Part shown: piece by piece, positions 43,053-52,978 of the stretch
Position numbering within the stretch: the first letter of the stretch is position 1
Layout of the letters: every line of letters begins with the position of its first letter
Source of the DNA: Dorea sp. 5-2
Lineage (GTDB): Bacteria > Bacillota > Clostridia > Lachnospirales > Lachnospiraceae
DNA length: 64,000 nucleotides
Direction of reading: 5' to 3'
NCBI RefSeq assembly: GCF_000403455.2
Contig: NZ_KE159770.1
Location: 256,474 to 320,473, forward strand
Position numbers and translations under genes: made by a program
The notes under the pieces: model-generated
Seen by the model: the letters and a program-made list of their open reading frames with translations, nothing else
Database searches by the model: none
Told to the model about the DNA's origin: nothing

Positions 43053-44372
43053 TTATTTCTTCTTACGGTTCGCAAGCGCGATCTTCCTCATAGAACCGAT
43101 CGCCTGCTTAAGCGGCCTCTTTGCCGGACATACGAAACTGCAGGAACCGCATTCCATACATTCCAGGCCCTCATGCTTCGTAAACGCCGCCTCGTCATGA
43201 TGCTCTGCATAATCCGCAAGCCTTGACGGGATCAAACGGCTGGGACAGGCGTCCACACAGCGTCCGCAGTTGATACACGCCGTCGGCTCGTACTGCGCCA
43301 CCTCGTCCTTCGTAAGGCACAGAATAGATGAAGAAGTCTTCGTGATCGGAACGTCCAGGGAAAACATAGAAAATCCCATCATCGGCCCGCCGGAGATCAC
43401 CTTCTGGGGCTCGCTCTTATATCCGCCCGCCGCATCGATCAGCTCTGCCTGGTTCAGGCCGAAGGGAACACGGAAATTCCCCGGTTCGTTCACGGCATCG
43501 CCGCTCACGGTCGTGACACGCTCCATAGACGGTTTCCCTTCCGCCACAGCCTCGTAGATACTGATGATCGTAGCAACATTATCTACCACACAGCCTGCAT
43601 CCGCAGGAAGCATTGCCGAGTTGATGGCTCTTCCTGTCGTCGCATAGATCAGCTGACGCTCGCCGCCCTGCGGGTACTTCGTCTTAAGCGCGAGCACTTC
43701 CATCCTTGGCTCGTCCTTGGTAAGTTCTTTTAATTTCTCGATACAGTCAGGCTTATTATCTTCCACCCCAAATATGCCCTTTGCATTGTCAAAGAGCTTA
43801 AGGATAATCTTCATACCGCCTACCAGTTTCTCCGGTATCTCCAGCATACATCTGTAGTCTGCCGTGATATACGGTTCACATTCCGCACAGTTTGCTATGA
43901 TATAGTCGATCTTATCTGGTTCTTTCGGGGAGAGCTTCACTCTGGTCGGGAAACCTGCACCGCCCATACCTACGATTCCCGCGTTGCCGATGGTGTTAAG
44001 GATCTCCTCTTTGGTCATCTCATCTAATGGTTTGACCTCCGGATACTCCACCTCTTCATACTCTCCGTCGTTCTCGATCACGATACTGTTCACTGTCCCG
44101 CCTGTCGGGTTCAGGTGCGGGGCAATGGCCTTAACCTTTCCAGAAACTGACGCATAGATCGGCGCCGATACAAATCCCCCGGCTTCTGCTATCATCTGGC
44201 CCTTCAGGACACGGTCGCCGACTGCCACAACCGGACTTGCCGGAGCGCCGATATGCTGTGATACCGGATATACCAGATCCCCTTTGGGTCTTACTTCGAC
44301 AATCGCCTTATCCTTTGCCAGGCTCTTGCCGTCATCCGGGTGGATACCACCCTTAAATGTTAACAATGCCAT
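43053..44372 (-). CDS. rnfC: Rnf complex subunit RnfC
   Basis: The 439-aa product has an N-terminal barrel-sandwich region, the NADH/FMN-binding domain (GNAGIVGMGGAGFPTRVKLS), SLBB and two 4Fe-4S motifs (CINCGRCVDACPSRL, CMECGSCSFVCPAKRP). It transfers electrons to NAD+. First gene of rnfCDGEAB; a -10-like TATAGT is at 44408-44413 (minus), 36-41 bp upstream. Confidence 0.95.
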   Translation of the reverse strand: MALLTFKGGIHPDDGKSLAKDKAIVEVRPKGDLVYPVSQHIGAPASPVVAVGDRVLKGQMIAEAGGFVSAPIYASVSGKVKAIAPHLNPTGGTVNSIVIENDGEYEEVEYPEVKPLDEMTKEEILNTIGNAGIVGMGGAGFPTRVKLSPKEPDKIDYIIANCAECEPYITADYRCMLEIPEKLVGGMKIILKLFDNAKGIFGVEDNKPDCIEKLKELTKDEPRMEVLALKTKYPQGGERQLIYATTGRAINSAMLPADAGCVVDNVATIISIYEAVAEGKPSMERVTTVSGDAVNEPGNFRVPFGLNQAELIDAAGGYKSEPQKVISGGPMMGFSMFSLDVPITKTSSSILCLTKDEVAQYEPTACINCGRCVDACPSRLIPSRLADYAEHHDEAAFTKHEGLECMECGSCSFVCPAKRPLKQAIGSMRKIALANRKKK

Positions 44373-44527
44373 CCCTTTATCCTTCCTTCCTATTTTCTAC
44401 TTAATCTACTATACAACAAAACCTTGCTTTTATCCAGTAAAATCAAGGATTTCGTTGCACATTTTCCCGAACATCTTGTCGATTTTTTAACGTTTTCTAT
44501 TCGCTTTACACACCGCCGTACCGTAAA

Positions 44528-44553
44528 AGATAGAGACCATTCGGTCTCTATCT
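44528..44553 (-). terminator. Terminator of the S1-like gene
   Basis: AGATAGAGACC and GGTCTCTATCT are perfect 11-bp arms with a 4-nt loop; TTTTAC follows on the minus strand. Confidence 0.85.
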
Positions 44554-44595
44554 GAATTGAGCTATATAGAGCTATATAAAACGCACGATGATCAT

Positions 44596-45690
44596 TTATT
44601 CATCTGCAGATGTATCGTCGCTTGCCACCTGCTCAGCCGTCGGCTCTAACACCTTCATACTCAGGCTGATCTTCTTCTCCGCAACATTCAAGTCAACGAT
44701 CTTAGCCGTGATCTCCTGTCCTACGGACAATACGTCTGACGGCTTGTCTACATGTGCCCTCGAGATCTGTGAAACGTGGAGCAAAGCATCTACTCCCGGC
44801 GCCAGTTCAACAAAAGCGCCAAAATCTGTCATCCTTGCCACTTTACCGTCGATCACGGTGCCTGTAGCATAATTCTCTTCCGCATTCGCCCACGGGTTGC
44901 TCTCCGGGAACTTAAGGCTTAACGCAACCTTGGTATCATGGATCTCTTTGATCATAACTTCTACCGTCTCGCCAACCTTGAATACTTTCTTCGGATTCTC
45001 CACACGTCCCCAGGACATCTCCGAGATATGAAGAAGGCCGTCGACTCCGCCAAGATCGATAAAAGCGCCGAAGTCCGTTACATTCTTGACGGTTCCTTCC
45101 ATTCTGTCCCCTGGCTGTATCCTTGCAAAGAGCTCGCTCTGCTTCTTAGCGCGCTCCGCAACAAGAAGCTGCCTTCTGTCTCCGATCACACGGTTTCTTC
45201 TCGGATTGAACTCGCTGATCACGAATTCGATCTCCTGATCCTGATATTTATTCAGATCCTTCTCATAAGTATCTGATACCAGGCTTGCAGGGATAAATAC
45301 TCTTGCCTCGTCGATCACGACGCTTAAACCACCGCCAAGGATCTGTGTAACAGGAGCTTTCAGCACTTCATGATTCTCGAATGCTTCTCTTAATCTCTCA
45401 TTTCCCTTCTCAGCAGCCAACCTCTTATACGTCAACAACACCTGACCTTCGCCGTCATTCACTTTCAAGACCTTTGCAGTCATGGAATCGCCTACGGAAA
45501 CCATCGTAGTCAGATCTGCGCCCGACTCGTTCGTATACTCGCTTCTTGTAATGATACCGTCTGCCTTGTAACCTATATTCAAGATGATTTCATCGGGCTT
45601 TACATCGATGACAGTACCATCTACGACCTCTCCGTTCCTTATTGTCTTGAAAGACTCCTCCAACATTTGTTCAAAAGTTAATTCTGACAT
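44596..45690 (-). CDS. S1 RNA-binding domain protein (ribosomal protein S1 homologue)
   Basis: The ATG at 45690 follows GAGGAGG. The 364-aa product has four S1 domains, for example VTDFGAFIDLGGVDGLLHIS and MTDFGAFVELAPGVDALLHV. It binds mRNA and probably the ribosome. It overlaps the end of ispH by 20 nt. In many Clostridia the two are one fused protein; here they are separate. Confidence 0.92.
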   Translation of the reverse strand: MSELTFEQMLEESFKTIRNGEVVDGTVIDVKPDEIILNIGYKADGIITRSEYTNESGADLTTMVSVGDSMTAKVLKVNDGEGQVLLTYKRLAAEKGNERLREAFENHEVLKAPVTQILGGGLSVVIDEARVFIPASLVSDTYEKDLNKYQDQEIEFVISEFNPRRNRVIGDRRQLLVAERAKKQSELFARIQPGDRMEGTVKNVTDFGAFIDLGGVDGLLHISEMSWGRVENPKKVFKVGETVEVMIKEIHDTKVALSLKFPESNPWANAEENYATGTVIDGKVARMTDFGAFVELAPGVDALLHVSQISRAHVDKPSDVLSVGQEITAKIVDLNVAEKKISLSMKVLEPTAEQVASDDTSADE

Positions 45691-46528
45691 TATTTTGAAC
45701 CTCCTCAATTATATTATTGGGCGTGGATGCCCCTGCTGTAATACCTACTGTTTCCACGGACCTTAATTGATTCATATCCAAATCGTCAAGTGTCTGTATG
45801 TAGTACGTATTCAAACATTCTTCCTTACATATTTCAAATAGCTTCTGAGTATTCGAACTGCGCCTGTCGCCAACGACCACCATCGCGTCCACCCTCGCTG
45901 CAATCCGCCTCGCCTCTTCCTGGCGTTCTTTCGTCGCATTGCAGATCGTATTTAAAACAATTATATCATACCTCTTTTCAGAGATAATTTCAACTAAATC
46001 TTTGAATTTCTTGTAATTAAATGTCGTCTGGGATACGATACACACTTTTTGCCCCGGATCTTCCAGTTCAAATGCCCTTGCATCCTCCTCTGTCCGGATG
46101 ACGCTCACCCGATCGCCCGCCCATCCTCTGATACCTTCCACCTCCGGATGAACACCGTTACCGATGATCACAATATAAGAACCCTTCCTGCTTTCTTCAT
46201 CCACGATCTTATGGATCTTCTTCACAAACGGGCAGGTCGCATCGACACTGTCAAGCCCCTGTTCTTCCATCTGTTCATATATATTGCGGGCGACGCCATG
46301 GGAACGGATGATCACGATCCCTTCCCGGATCCCCCGAAGTTCTTCTTCATTATGGATGATCTTTACCCCCTGTCCGGCAAGGTCCTTGATCACTTCTTCG
46401 TTATGGATGATCGGCCCATAGGTATAGATCTCCTGGTCCTGATGCAGGCGGATCTGCTCATATACGGTTTCTACCGCCCGCTTCACCCCCGGACAGAATC
46501 CCGCGGTCTTCGCTGATTCAATCTTCAT
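45671..46528 (-). CDS. ispH: 4-hydroxy-3-methylbut-2-enyl diphosphate reductase
   Basis: The 285-aa product has the three Fe-S cysteines (GFCPGVKRAV, DATCPFVKKIH, LNTICNATKERQ) and the GITAGASTPNNIIEEV end. It makes IPP and DMAPP in the last step of the MEP pathway. Gene order cmk-ispH-S1 is conserved in the group. The stop codon lies inside the S1-like gene's start, so translation is coupled. Confidence 0.96.
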   Translation of the reverse strand: MKIESAKTAGFCPGVKRAVETVYEQIRLHQDQEIYTYGPIIHNEEVIKDLAGQGVKIIHNEEELRGIREGIVIIRSHGVARNIYEQMEEQGLDSVDATCPFVKKIHKIVDEESRKGSYIVIIGNGVHPEVEGIRGWAGDRVSVIRTEEDARAFELEDPGQKVCIVSQTTFNYKKFKDLVEIISEKRYDIIVLNTICNATKERQEEARRIAARVDAMVVVGDRRSSNTQKLFEICKEECLNTYYIQTLDDLDMNQLRSVETVGITAGASTPNNIIEEVQNNVRINF

Positions 46529-46551
46529 AAGTTCTCCTTGTTTTCCTTGTT

Positions 46552-47208
46552 CTACTTACATAAACCGGCTATCGTCCTGACTACGTCCTCGATCGTCATA
46601 TCTGAACTATCCACCAGCACGGCGTCCTCTGCCTGTCTAAGAGGCGCGGTCTCACGGTTCATATCCCGCTCGTCGCGCTCTTCTATATCCCGCTCTATCT
46701 CATCAAGGCTGCAGCTCTCTCCCTTCGCCGCCAGCTCGTCGTAGCGGCGCTTTGCCCGCGTCTTAACGCTTGCCGTCAGATAGACCTTCACATCCGCATC
46801 CGGAAGCACGCATGTCCCGATGTCCCTGCCATCCATGATCACATCCTGCGTCCTTGCAAGCTCTCTTTGAAGATCCAGAAGCTTCTCCCTGACTTCCGGG
46901 ATCGCAGAACACTTCGAAGTCATCTGTCCCACAGCCTCGTCCCGCAGCCTCCCCGTAATGTTGGTACCATTCAGGTACACCTGCTGTATGCCGTCTTCAT
47001 ACCGGATCTTCACATCCGCATCCTTACATGCCTCGATCACCCGCTCCGTCTCCCCGGCGCCGATCCCTTGATCCAGGAAATGGATGGCAAGCCCTCTGTA
47101 CATGGCTCCCGTATCCACATAGATATACCCCTTCTCTTTTGCTACCAACCTGGCGATCGTACTCTTCCCCGCGCCTGCCGGCCCGTCAATTGCCACATTA
47201 TATCCCAT
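46552..47208 (-). CDS. cmk: Cytidylate kinase
   Basis: The 218-aa P-loop kinase has DGPAGAGKSTIA, VDTGAMYRGLA, and MDGRDIGTCVLPDADVKVYL. It phosphorylates CMP and dCMP. It lies 17 bp after the flavoprotein gene and 23 bp before ispH, in one operon. Confidence 0.96.
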   Translation of the reverse strand: MGYNVAIDGPAGAGKSTIARLVAKEKGYIYVDTGAMYRGLAIHFLDQGIGAGETERVIEACKDADVKIRYEDGIQQVYLNGTNITGRLRDEAVGQMTSKCSAIPEVREKLLDLQRELARTQDVIMDGRDIGTCVLPDADVKVYLTASVKTRAKRRYDELAAKGESCSLDEIERDIEERDERDMNRETAPLRQAEDAVLVDSSDMTIEDVVRTIAGLCK

Positions 47209-47225
47209 CGTCTTTCTCCTTCTCT

Positions 47226-48476
47226 CTATTCTTTTGCCGCATTGTTTCCCGCCGCATACGCTGTGGACCAGGCAATCTGCAGATTGAATCCCCCCGTCAG
47301 CGCGTCAAGATCCAGTACCTCGCCCGCAAAATAAAGCCCTTTCACAAGCTTCGACTCCATCGTCCCCGGATCAACCTCCTTCGTCTTCACACCTCCCCTA
47401 GTGATGATCGCCTCATTATAATCCCGAAGCCCCGTTACCGTCATAGTAAGGCGCTTGATCAGGTACACGAACCTCTGCCGCTCATCCCTGGAGATGCCAT
47501 GGATCTTCTTCTCCGGGTCGATCCCGCTTAATTCTACCATAACCGGGATCAATTTGGAAGGGAACAATTTTCCAAGTGCATTCTTAAACTGCCGGTTATG
47601 ATTCTCTTCAAAATCCCTCAGCACTCTCTGGTCCAGCTGCTTCTCATCAAGGGCAGGCTTCAGGTCGACCTCAAGTTTAAGCTCCTGTTTTTCAAGTTTC
47701 TCTCCCAGATAGCTGCTTGCACTGATGATCAGAGGCCCGCTGACTCCATAATGTGTGAACAGCATCTCTCCAAAGTCCTGGAACAGACATTTCTTCCCCT
47801 GAAATACCGACGCCTTAACATTGCGGAGCGAAAGCCCCATAAGGCTGCCTGCCCACGGTTCCTTCACCTCCATAGGCACCAGTGACGGCGCGCATGGAAC
47901 GATACTGTGTCCGCATTCTCCGGCAAAACGGTACCCGTCCCCTGTCGATCCGGTCGACGGATAAGACAGCCCTCCTGTCGCAATGACACAGGCGTCTCCT
48001 TTTACCCTTTTCTTGCCGCCCGCCCTCTCATTTACAATCTCCGCCTCAGAAAACATACCGTTCTGCGTTATGATCTTTTCAACTCTTGTATTCAGGAATA
48101 CCCTGACCCCCAGCCGCTTCAGCTCTTGTTCCAGAGCCCTGATCACATCAGAGGAATGATCCGATTCCGGAAATACCCTGCCGCCCCGCTCCGTCTTCGT
48201 CTTTACCCCGAGCTTTTCGAAGAAATCTATCACATCCTGGTTTGTATAACCATAGAAGCTGCTGTATAAGAACCTGGAATTACGGATCACCGAGGAAAAC
48301 AGTGTCTCCATATCACATGCATTCGTGATATTACATCTCCCTTTCCCGGTTATAAATAATTTCTTTCCTAATTTTTCATTCTTCTCAAACAGGAATACTT
48401 CCTGCCCGTTCCTTGCCGCCGTAACGGCTGCGAACATCCCTGCGGCGCCGCCGCCTACGACCAGGACTCTACTCAT
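47226..48476 (-). CDS. HI0933-type FAD-dependent oxidoreductase (BaiN-like)
   Basis: The ATG at 48476 lies 9 nt after GGAG. The 416-aa product has the FAD motif VVGGGAAGMFAAVTAA, GKKLFITGKGRCNITN, GGLSYPSTGSTGDGY, and LYFAGEVLDLDALTGGFNLQ at the C-terminus. The family includes BaiN of C. scindens, which acts on bile acids, but most members have no known substrate. Position before cmk-ispH-S1 is conserved and says nothing about bile acids. Confidence 0.88.
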   Translation of the reverse strand: MSRVLVVGGGAAGMFAAVTAARNGQEVFLFEKNEKLGKKLFITGKGRCNITNACDMETLFSSVIRNSRFLYSSFYGYTNQDVIDFFEKLGVKTKTERGGRVFPESDHSSDVIRALEQELKRLGVRVFLNTRVEKIITQNGMFSEAEIVNERAGGKKRVKGDACVIATGGLSYPSTGSTGDGYRFAGECGHSIVPCAPSLVPMEVKEPWAGSLMGLSLRNVKASVFQGKKCLFQDFGEMLFTHYGVSGPLIISASSYLGEKLEKQELKLEVDLKPALDEKQLDQRVLRDFEENHNRQFKNALGKLFPSKLIPVMVELSGIDPEKKIHGISRDERQRFVYLIKRLTMTVTGLRDYNEAIITRGGVKTKEVDPGTMESKLVKGLYFAGEVLDLDALTGGFNLQIAWSTAYAAGNNAAKE

Positions 48477-49434
48477 ACCTATCATCTCCGGTTTCATCTG
48501 CATCCAACTCCGTGTCCGTTACGTCCTCCTGTGTCCCCGGCATCTCTACCTTGTCACCCACCATATTCAGCTCGTCCTTATTATACACCTGATATTCATC
48601 CCAGATCTCTTCTAACGTCTCAAGAGTCCGGATCACTTCCTTCTGCTTCTTCATGCAGAGCGCCACCACCAATGCATTCACCACACTCAGCGGAGCAACC
48701 AGGGAATCCACAATGGACGCCATGTCGCTCCTTGCGATCAGATTACAGGAAGAATAGATCGTCATCGGAGAATGCACACTGTCTGTCAGAGTGATCACCT
48801 TCGCTTTGCGGTTGCTGGCATACTCCAGCGCTTTCAGCGTACGCATGGAATATCTTGGGAAACTGATCCCGATTATAACATCTTCCTCATTGATCCTCAG
48901 CATCTGCTCGAAGATCTCGCTGGGGCTGCTGGTATTCACCTCGGCAACATTATCACAGACCAGATTCAGATAAAAACACAAGAAACTTGCCAGAGGAGCG
49001 CAGCTTCTGATCCCGACCACATAGATCCTCCTTGCGTTCAGAATGGTATCCACCGCCATCTCAAACGTCTCATGGTCGATCGCTTCCATCGTAAGCTTGA
49101 TCTTCTCAATATCGGAGTGCAGTACGGTTGTAAGGATCTCTCCCTGACTGATCCTTCCATAGGTCACTTCCATGCGCTGGATAGAATTCAGCTTCATCCG
49201 CACCATCTCCCCAAGCGCCCTCTGGAATCCCGGATACCCGTCATAGCCAAGCGCCATGGCGAACCGCACCACCGTGGACTCGCTGACGCCGACCTCTTCT
49301 CCCATCTTTGCCGCCGTGAGGAACGCTGCTTTATCATAATCAAGACGGATAAAATCTGCCAGCTTCTTCTGTCCCTTGCTGAACTTCGGATACCCATCTT
49401 CTATCTTTTTCAACAATTCATTCTTGCTTCTCAT
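48469..49434 (-). CDS. MurR/RpiR-family transcriptional regulator
   Basis: The 321-aa product has an N-terminal HTH_6 domain (about 1-77; AAKMGEEVGVSESTVVRFAM) and a SIS sugar-phosphate-binding domain (about 120-260; YVVGIRSCAPLASFL). The C-terminus carries an acidic extension. It overlaps the flavoprotein start by 8 nt. Regulators of this family sense phosphosugars; the target genes are not apparent here. Confidence 0.9.
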   Translation of the reverse strand: MRSKNELLKKIEDGYPKFSKGQKKLADFIRLDYDKAAFLTAAKMGEEVGVSESTVVRFAMALGYDGYPGFQRALGEMVRMKLNSIQRMEVTYGRISQGEILTTVLHSDIEKIKLTMEAIDHETFEMAVDTILNARRIYVVGIRSCAPLASFLCFYLNLVCDNVAEVNTSSPSEIFEQMLRINEEDVIIGISFPRYSMRTLKALEYASNRKAKVITLTDSVHSPMTIYSSCNLIARSDMASIVDSLVAPLSVVNALVVALCMKKQKEVIRTLETLEEIWDEYQVYNKDELNMVGDKVEMPGTQEDVTDTELDADETGDDRYE

Positions 49435-49474
49435 AAAACAAAAGCCTCTTTCTATTATCTCTCACACCGTTACT

Positions 49475-49503
49475 ATTATATAGCCTGGATCTAAAACATT
49501 CAA
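49475..49503 (-). promoter_or_regulatory. Promoter of the RpiR-baiN-cmk-ispH-S1 run
   Basis: Minus strand: TTGAAT (49498-49503), 17-bp spacer, TATAAT (49475-49480). About 30 nt of leader. Confidence 0.7.
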
Positions 49504-49582
49504 GAGAGTCTTGAGCTCTCCTGTGCTTATATGTTAAAATTATATTAATTCAACCATACAGCACGAAAGGAGATTCTGTCCT

Positions 49583-50224
49583 ATGTACAAATATGTCCCG
49601 AACACACATATAAATCATTACAAAGCCTACTGCCAGGATATCCTTGATCAATTGCAGAAAAAGCTTCGAAAGGAGTACTCCATCCGTATGCACAGTGTAT
49701 TGATCGGCAGCGGCGCAACAAACATGGTCACAAAGAACGGCAAAGCCGGATTTGACCTTGAATACAATCTGATCCTGACCTCCGTACCGCGGCGGCTTGA
49801 CCGTTCTCCCGGCGAGATAAAAGATATCATCAGAAAAACTCTGGAAGAGCTGATCCAGGATAAATATTCCGACGAACAGGGTTGTGCGTCCTCCATTACC
49901 TATCGCCTTCATTCCTTGAACGGGAAGCGCGCCGAATTCTGCTTCGATATCTCCATCATACGCAAGCACTTCCAGGTCCGCAACAAATGCCGTCTGGTCT
50001 GGAATGAGGAACAGGGCGGGCTGGTCTGGGAACAGATCCCCGCTTCCAGCAAGCAGGATTCCAAGGTCGCCGCCATCAAAAGGACCGGACACTGGGAAAA
50101 GGTAAGGAGAAGATATCTTGACCGGAAAAACCGCCGGCTTCTAAGCCAGGATTATTCCCAGCCTTCCTATGCCATTTACAATGAAACTGTCAATCATGTC
50201 TTCCAATCAATAAAAGGGCTGTAA
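49583..50224 (+). CDS. Hypothetical protein with nucleotidyltransferase-like core
   Basis: The 213-aa protein has no membrane segment. The segment VLIGSGATNMVTKNGKAGFD followed by LEYNLIL resembles the GS...DxD core of nucleotidyltransferases, with the second Asp replaced by Glu/Tyr. A later CFDISIIRKHF could supply the third acidic residue. The C-terminus is basic (KVRRRYLDRKNRR). Function is not known. It is alone on the plus strand, with a terminator that overlaps its stop. Confidence 0.6.
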   Translation: MYKYVPNTHINHYKAYCQDILDQLQKKLRKEYSIRMHSVLIGSGATNMVTKNGKAGFDLEYNLILTSVPRRLDRSPGEIKDIIRKTLEELIQDKYSDEQGCASSITYRLHSLNGKRAEFCFDISIIRKHFQVRNKCRLVWNEEQGGLVWEQIPASSKQDSKVAAIKRTGHWEKVRRRYLDRKNRRLLSQDYSQPSYAIYNETVNHVFQSIKGL

Positions 50225-50240
50225 TACACAGCCCTTTTAT
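50210..50240. terminator. Bidirectional terminator
   Basis: ATAAAAGGGCTGT and ACAGCCCTTTTAT are perfect 13-bp arms with loop AATAC. The hypothetical gene's TAA (50222-50224) is in the stem/loop. Confidence 0.85.
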
Positions 50241-50331
50241 GATTCATCTTATTTCGATCCACACATAAGCGTCCCGGGATCTATGAATTCCACTACGTTA
50301 TGCGCCGCAGACTTTCCTCACTTCTAAAATC

Positions 50332-51741
50332 CTACACCGGATAATTTCCATTCTTTGTATCTGCCATCTCCGGGTCGATCTTTGTCTGCTGTGCTTCCCT
50401 GTATTTGAAGAAGTCGGTGGCAACCTGCGGGAACAATGCATATGACAGCACGTCCTCATCCTGCTGGCTCCACTGTTCACATTCTTTGCGCAGCGTATCC
50501 AACTCGTCCGGGATCAGATCTGCCGGACGGCAGGTGATGACTTCCGGATTCTCGCCCAGAACCTTCTTCTTCACCTCTTCATCAAACGGCTTAACGGTCG
50601 CTCCATATTTGCCGCTTAAGATATCCTTGGTCTCCTTGGTCGCCATCTTATAACGCTCGCCCATCAATACGTTGAATACCGCCTGCGTTCCGACGATCTG
50701 AGAAGAAGGCGTAACAAGCGGCGGCTCTCCAAGATCCTTACGTACTCTTGGCACTTCTTCCAATACGTCATAATATTTATCTTCCGCATTCTGCTCCTTC
50801 AGCTGGGAAGTCAGGTTGGACAACATACCTCCCGGAACCTGATAGAGCAGAGTCTTGATATTTACACCCATATTCTTCGGATTCAGAAGGCCGCTCTCCA
50901 ATGCCGCATCGCGGATCGGACGGAAATGATCCGCGATCTCCGAAAGGAGATTCTGGTCAAATCCCGTATCATAAGGCGTACCCTTGAATGTCTCTACCAT
51001 TACCTCTGTCGCAGGCTGTGAAGTTCCCAGGGCAAACGGCGACATCGCAGTATCGATCACATCCACGCCGGCTTCTACTGCCTTCAGATATGTCATGGAA
51101 GCAACGCCGGACGTATAGTGGGTATGAAGCTGGATCGGAAGGCTGGTAGCCTCCTTCAGCGCCTCGATCATCTCCGTTGCCTTATATGGAACCAGAAGCC
51201 CTGCCATATCCTTAAGACAGATCGAAGTAGCGCCCATATCTTCAATCTTCTTCGCTATGTCAACCCAGTATTCCAGAGTATACGCGTCGCCCAGCGTATA
51301 AGACAGCGCAACCTGTGCGTCCGCCTTCTCCTTCACCGCCGCCGTAACCGCCGTCTGCAGATTACGAAGATCGTTCAGACAGTCGAAGATACGGATCACG
51401 TCAATCCCGTTCGCCACGGATTTCTGTACAAAATACTCTACCACATCGTCTGCATACGGGCGGTATCCCAGAATATTCTGGCCTCGGAACAGCATCTGCA
51501 GTTTCGTGTTCTTAAAGCCGTCGCGGAATTTGCGGAGTCTCTCCCACGGATCTTCCTTCAGGAACCTGAGGGACGCGTCAAATGTCGCGCCTCCCCAGCA
51601 CTCTACGGAATGATACCCGACTTTGTCCATCTTCTCCACGATCGGAAGCATCTGTTCCGTCGTCATACGTGTGGCAATCAGAGACTGATGCGCGTCACGC
51701 AGGATCGTCTCTGTTATTTTAATTGGTTTTTTCTCTGCCAT
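50332..51741 (-). CDS. oadA: Oxaloacetate decarboxylase alpha subunit (carboxyltransferase, no biotin domain)
   Basis: The ATG at 51741 follows GGAGGAT. The 469-aa product has the TIM barrel with TILRDAHQSLIATRM (metal), the DIAKKIEDMGATSICLKDMA catalytic-Lys region and LPIQLHTHYTSGVASM metal His pair, then the PYC_OADA conserved domain. It stops before the biotin domain, which is coded separately at 52979-53353. It moves the carboxyl group between oxaloacetate and biotin. Last gene of the operon. Confidence 0.92.
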   Translation of the reverse strand: MAEKKPIKITETILRDAHQSLIATRMTTEQMLPIVEKMDKVGYHSVECWGGATFDASLRFLKEDPWERLRKFRDGFKNTKLQMLFRGQNILGYRPYADDVVEYFVQKSVANGIDVIRIFDCLNDLRNLQTAVTAAVKEKADAQVALSYTLGDAYTLEYWVDIAKKIEDMGATSICLKDMAGLLVPYKATEMIEALKEATSLPIQLHTHYTSGVASMTYLKAVEAGVDVIDTAMSPFALGTSQPATEVMVETFKGTPYDTGFDQNLLSEIADHFRPIRDAALESGLLNPKNMGVNIKTLLYQVPGGMLSNLTSQLKEQNAEDKYYDVLEEVPRVRKDLGEPPLVTPSSQIVGTQAVFNVLMGERYKMATKETKDILSGKYGATVKPFDEEVKKKVLGENPEVITCRPADLIPDELDTLRKECEQWSQQDEDVLSYALFPQVATDFFKYREAQQTKIDPEMADTKNGNYPV

Positions 51742-51790
51742 TTTATATCCTCCATTAATCTTAGCAATCACAATTCATTACCTTACAAGC

Positions 51791-52942
51791 CTACATAACC
51801 CCGAAAATAGCCATAAACGTTCCTGCCGCAACCGCAGTTCCGATCACTCCGGCAACGTTCGGCCCCATGGCATGCATCAGCAGGAAATTCGTAGGATCTG
51901 CTTCCGCACCCACCTTCTGGGATACTCGAGCCGCCATAGGCACTGCAGACACACCTGCGGAACCGATCAACGGATTCACCTTGCCGCCCGTGGCGACACA
52001 CATGATCTTCCCGAAGATGACTCCCGCAGCCGTACCAAACATAAATGCCACCAGTCCAAGCGCCACAATATAAAGTGTCTGCCTGTTCAGGAATGCTTCC
52101 GCGCTGGTCGTCGCTCCGACAGATGTACCAAGCAGGATGACCACGATATACATCAGCGCATTGGACGCAGTCTCCGTCAGCTGTCTTACTACCCCTGACT
52201 CACGGAACAGGTTACCCAGCATGAGCATACCCACAAGCGGCGCCGTCGTAGGAAGGATCACACATACAACGATCGTAACGATGATCGGGAAGAGGATTCT
52301 CTCAAGCTTGGATACCGGCCTTAACTGCTCCATCTTGATCTTACGTTCCTTCTCTGTCGTGAGAAGCTTCATGATCGGCGGCTGGATGATCGGCACCAAC
52401 GACATATATGAATATGCCGCCACCGCGATCGGTCCCATGATCGCCGTCTGCTGAAGCTTTCCGGCAAGGAAGATCGACGTCGGCCCGTCCGCCCCTCCGA
52501 TGATAGAGATCGCCGCCGCCGCTTTATCCGAGAATCCAAGCGCCATCGCGCCCAGATATGCGGCAAAGATACCAAACTGTGCCGCCGCACCTAAAAGAAA
52601 GCTCTTCGGGTTCGCGATCAGCGGGCCAAAATCAGTCATCGCGCCTACTCCCAGGAAGATCAGCGACGGCAGGATCGCCCATTCGTCTAACATAAAGAAA
52701 TAATAAAGCAATCCTCCGGTTCCGTTCGCGGAATCCTCTGCATGAAGCATAATATCCGGATAGATATTCACAAGCAGCATACCAAATGCAATCGGTACAA
52801 GAAGCAGAGGCTCGAACTCATGTCTGATCGCCAGATACAGGAAAAAACATGCAACGGCAATCATGATCACATTTCCCCATGTAAGACTAAAAAACGCAGT
52901 CTGTTGCACGAGGTTTCCTAATGTTGATGTTATATATTCCAT
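51791..52942 (-). CDS. oadB: Sodium-translocating decarboxylase beta subunit
   Basis: The 383-aa membrane protein has the OadB/MmdB signatures: GAMTDFGPLIANPK, SIIGGADGPTSIFLA and NPLIGSAGVSAVPMAARV with conserved Asp and Ser of the Na+ site. It decarboxylates carboxybiotin and exports Na+. It is typical in length. Confidence 0.95.
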   Translation of the reverse strand: MEYITSTLGNLVQQTAFFSLTWGNVIMIAVACFFLYLAIRHEFEPLLLVPIAFGMLLVNIYPDIMLHAEDSANGTGGLLYYFFMLDEWAILPSLIFLGVGAMTDFGPLIANPKSFLLGAAAQFGIFAAYLGAMALGFSDKAAAAISIIGGADGPTSIFLAGKLQQTAIMGPIAVAAYSYMSLVPIIQPPIMKLLTTEKERKIKMEQLRPVSKLERILFPIIVTIVVCVILPTTAPLVGMLMLGNLFRESGVVRQLTETASNALMYIVVILLGTSVGATTSAEAFLNRQTLYIVALGLVAFMFGTAAGVIFGKIMCVATGGKVNPLIGSAGVSAVPMAARVSQKVGAEADPTNFLLMHAMGPNVAGVIGTAVAAGTFMAIFGVM

Positions 52943-52978
52943 TTCTTAACCTCCAGTCGTATTCATATGGGAACAGGA

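Noticed and set aside
47226..48476. Bile-acid metabolism locus because of the BaiN-like gene.
   Set aside because: No other bai genes are present, and the cmk-ispH-S1 neighbourhood is a general housekeeping context.
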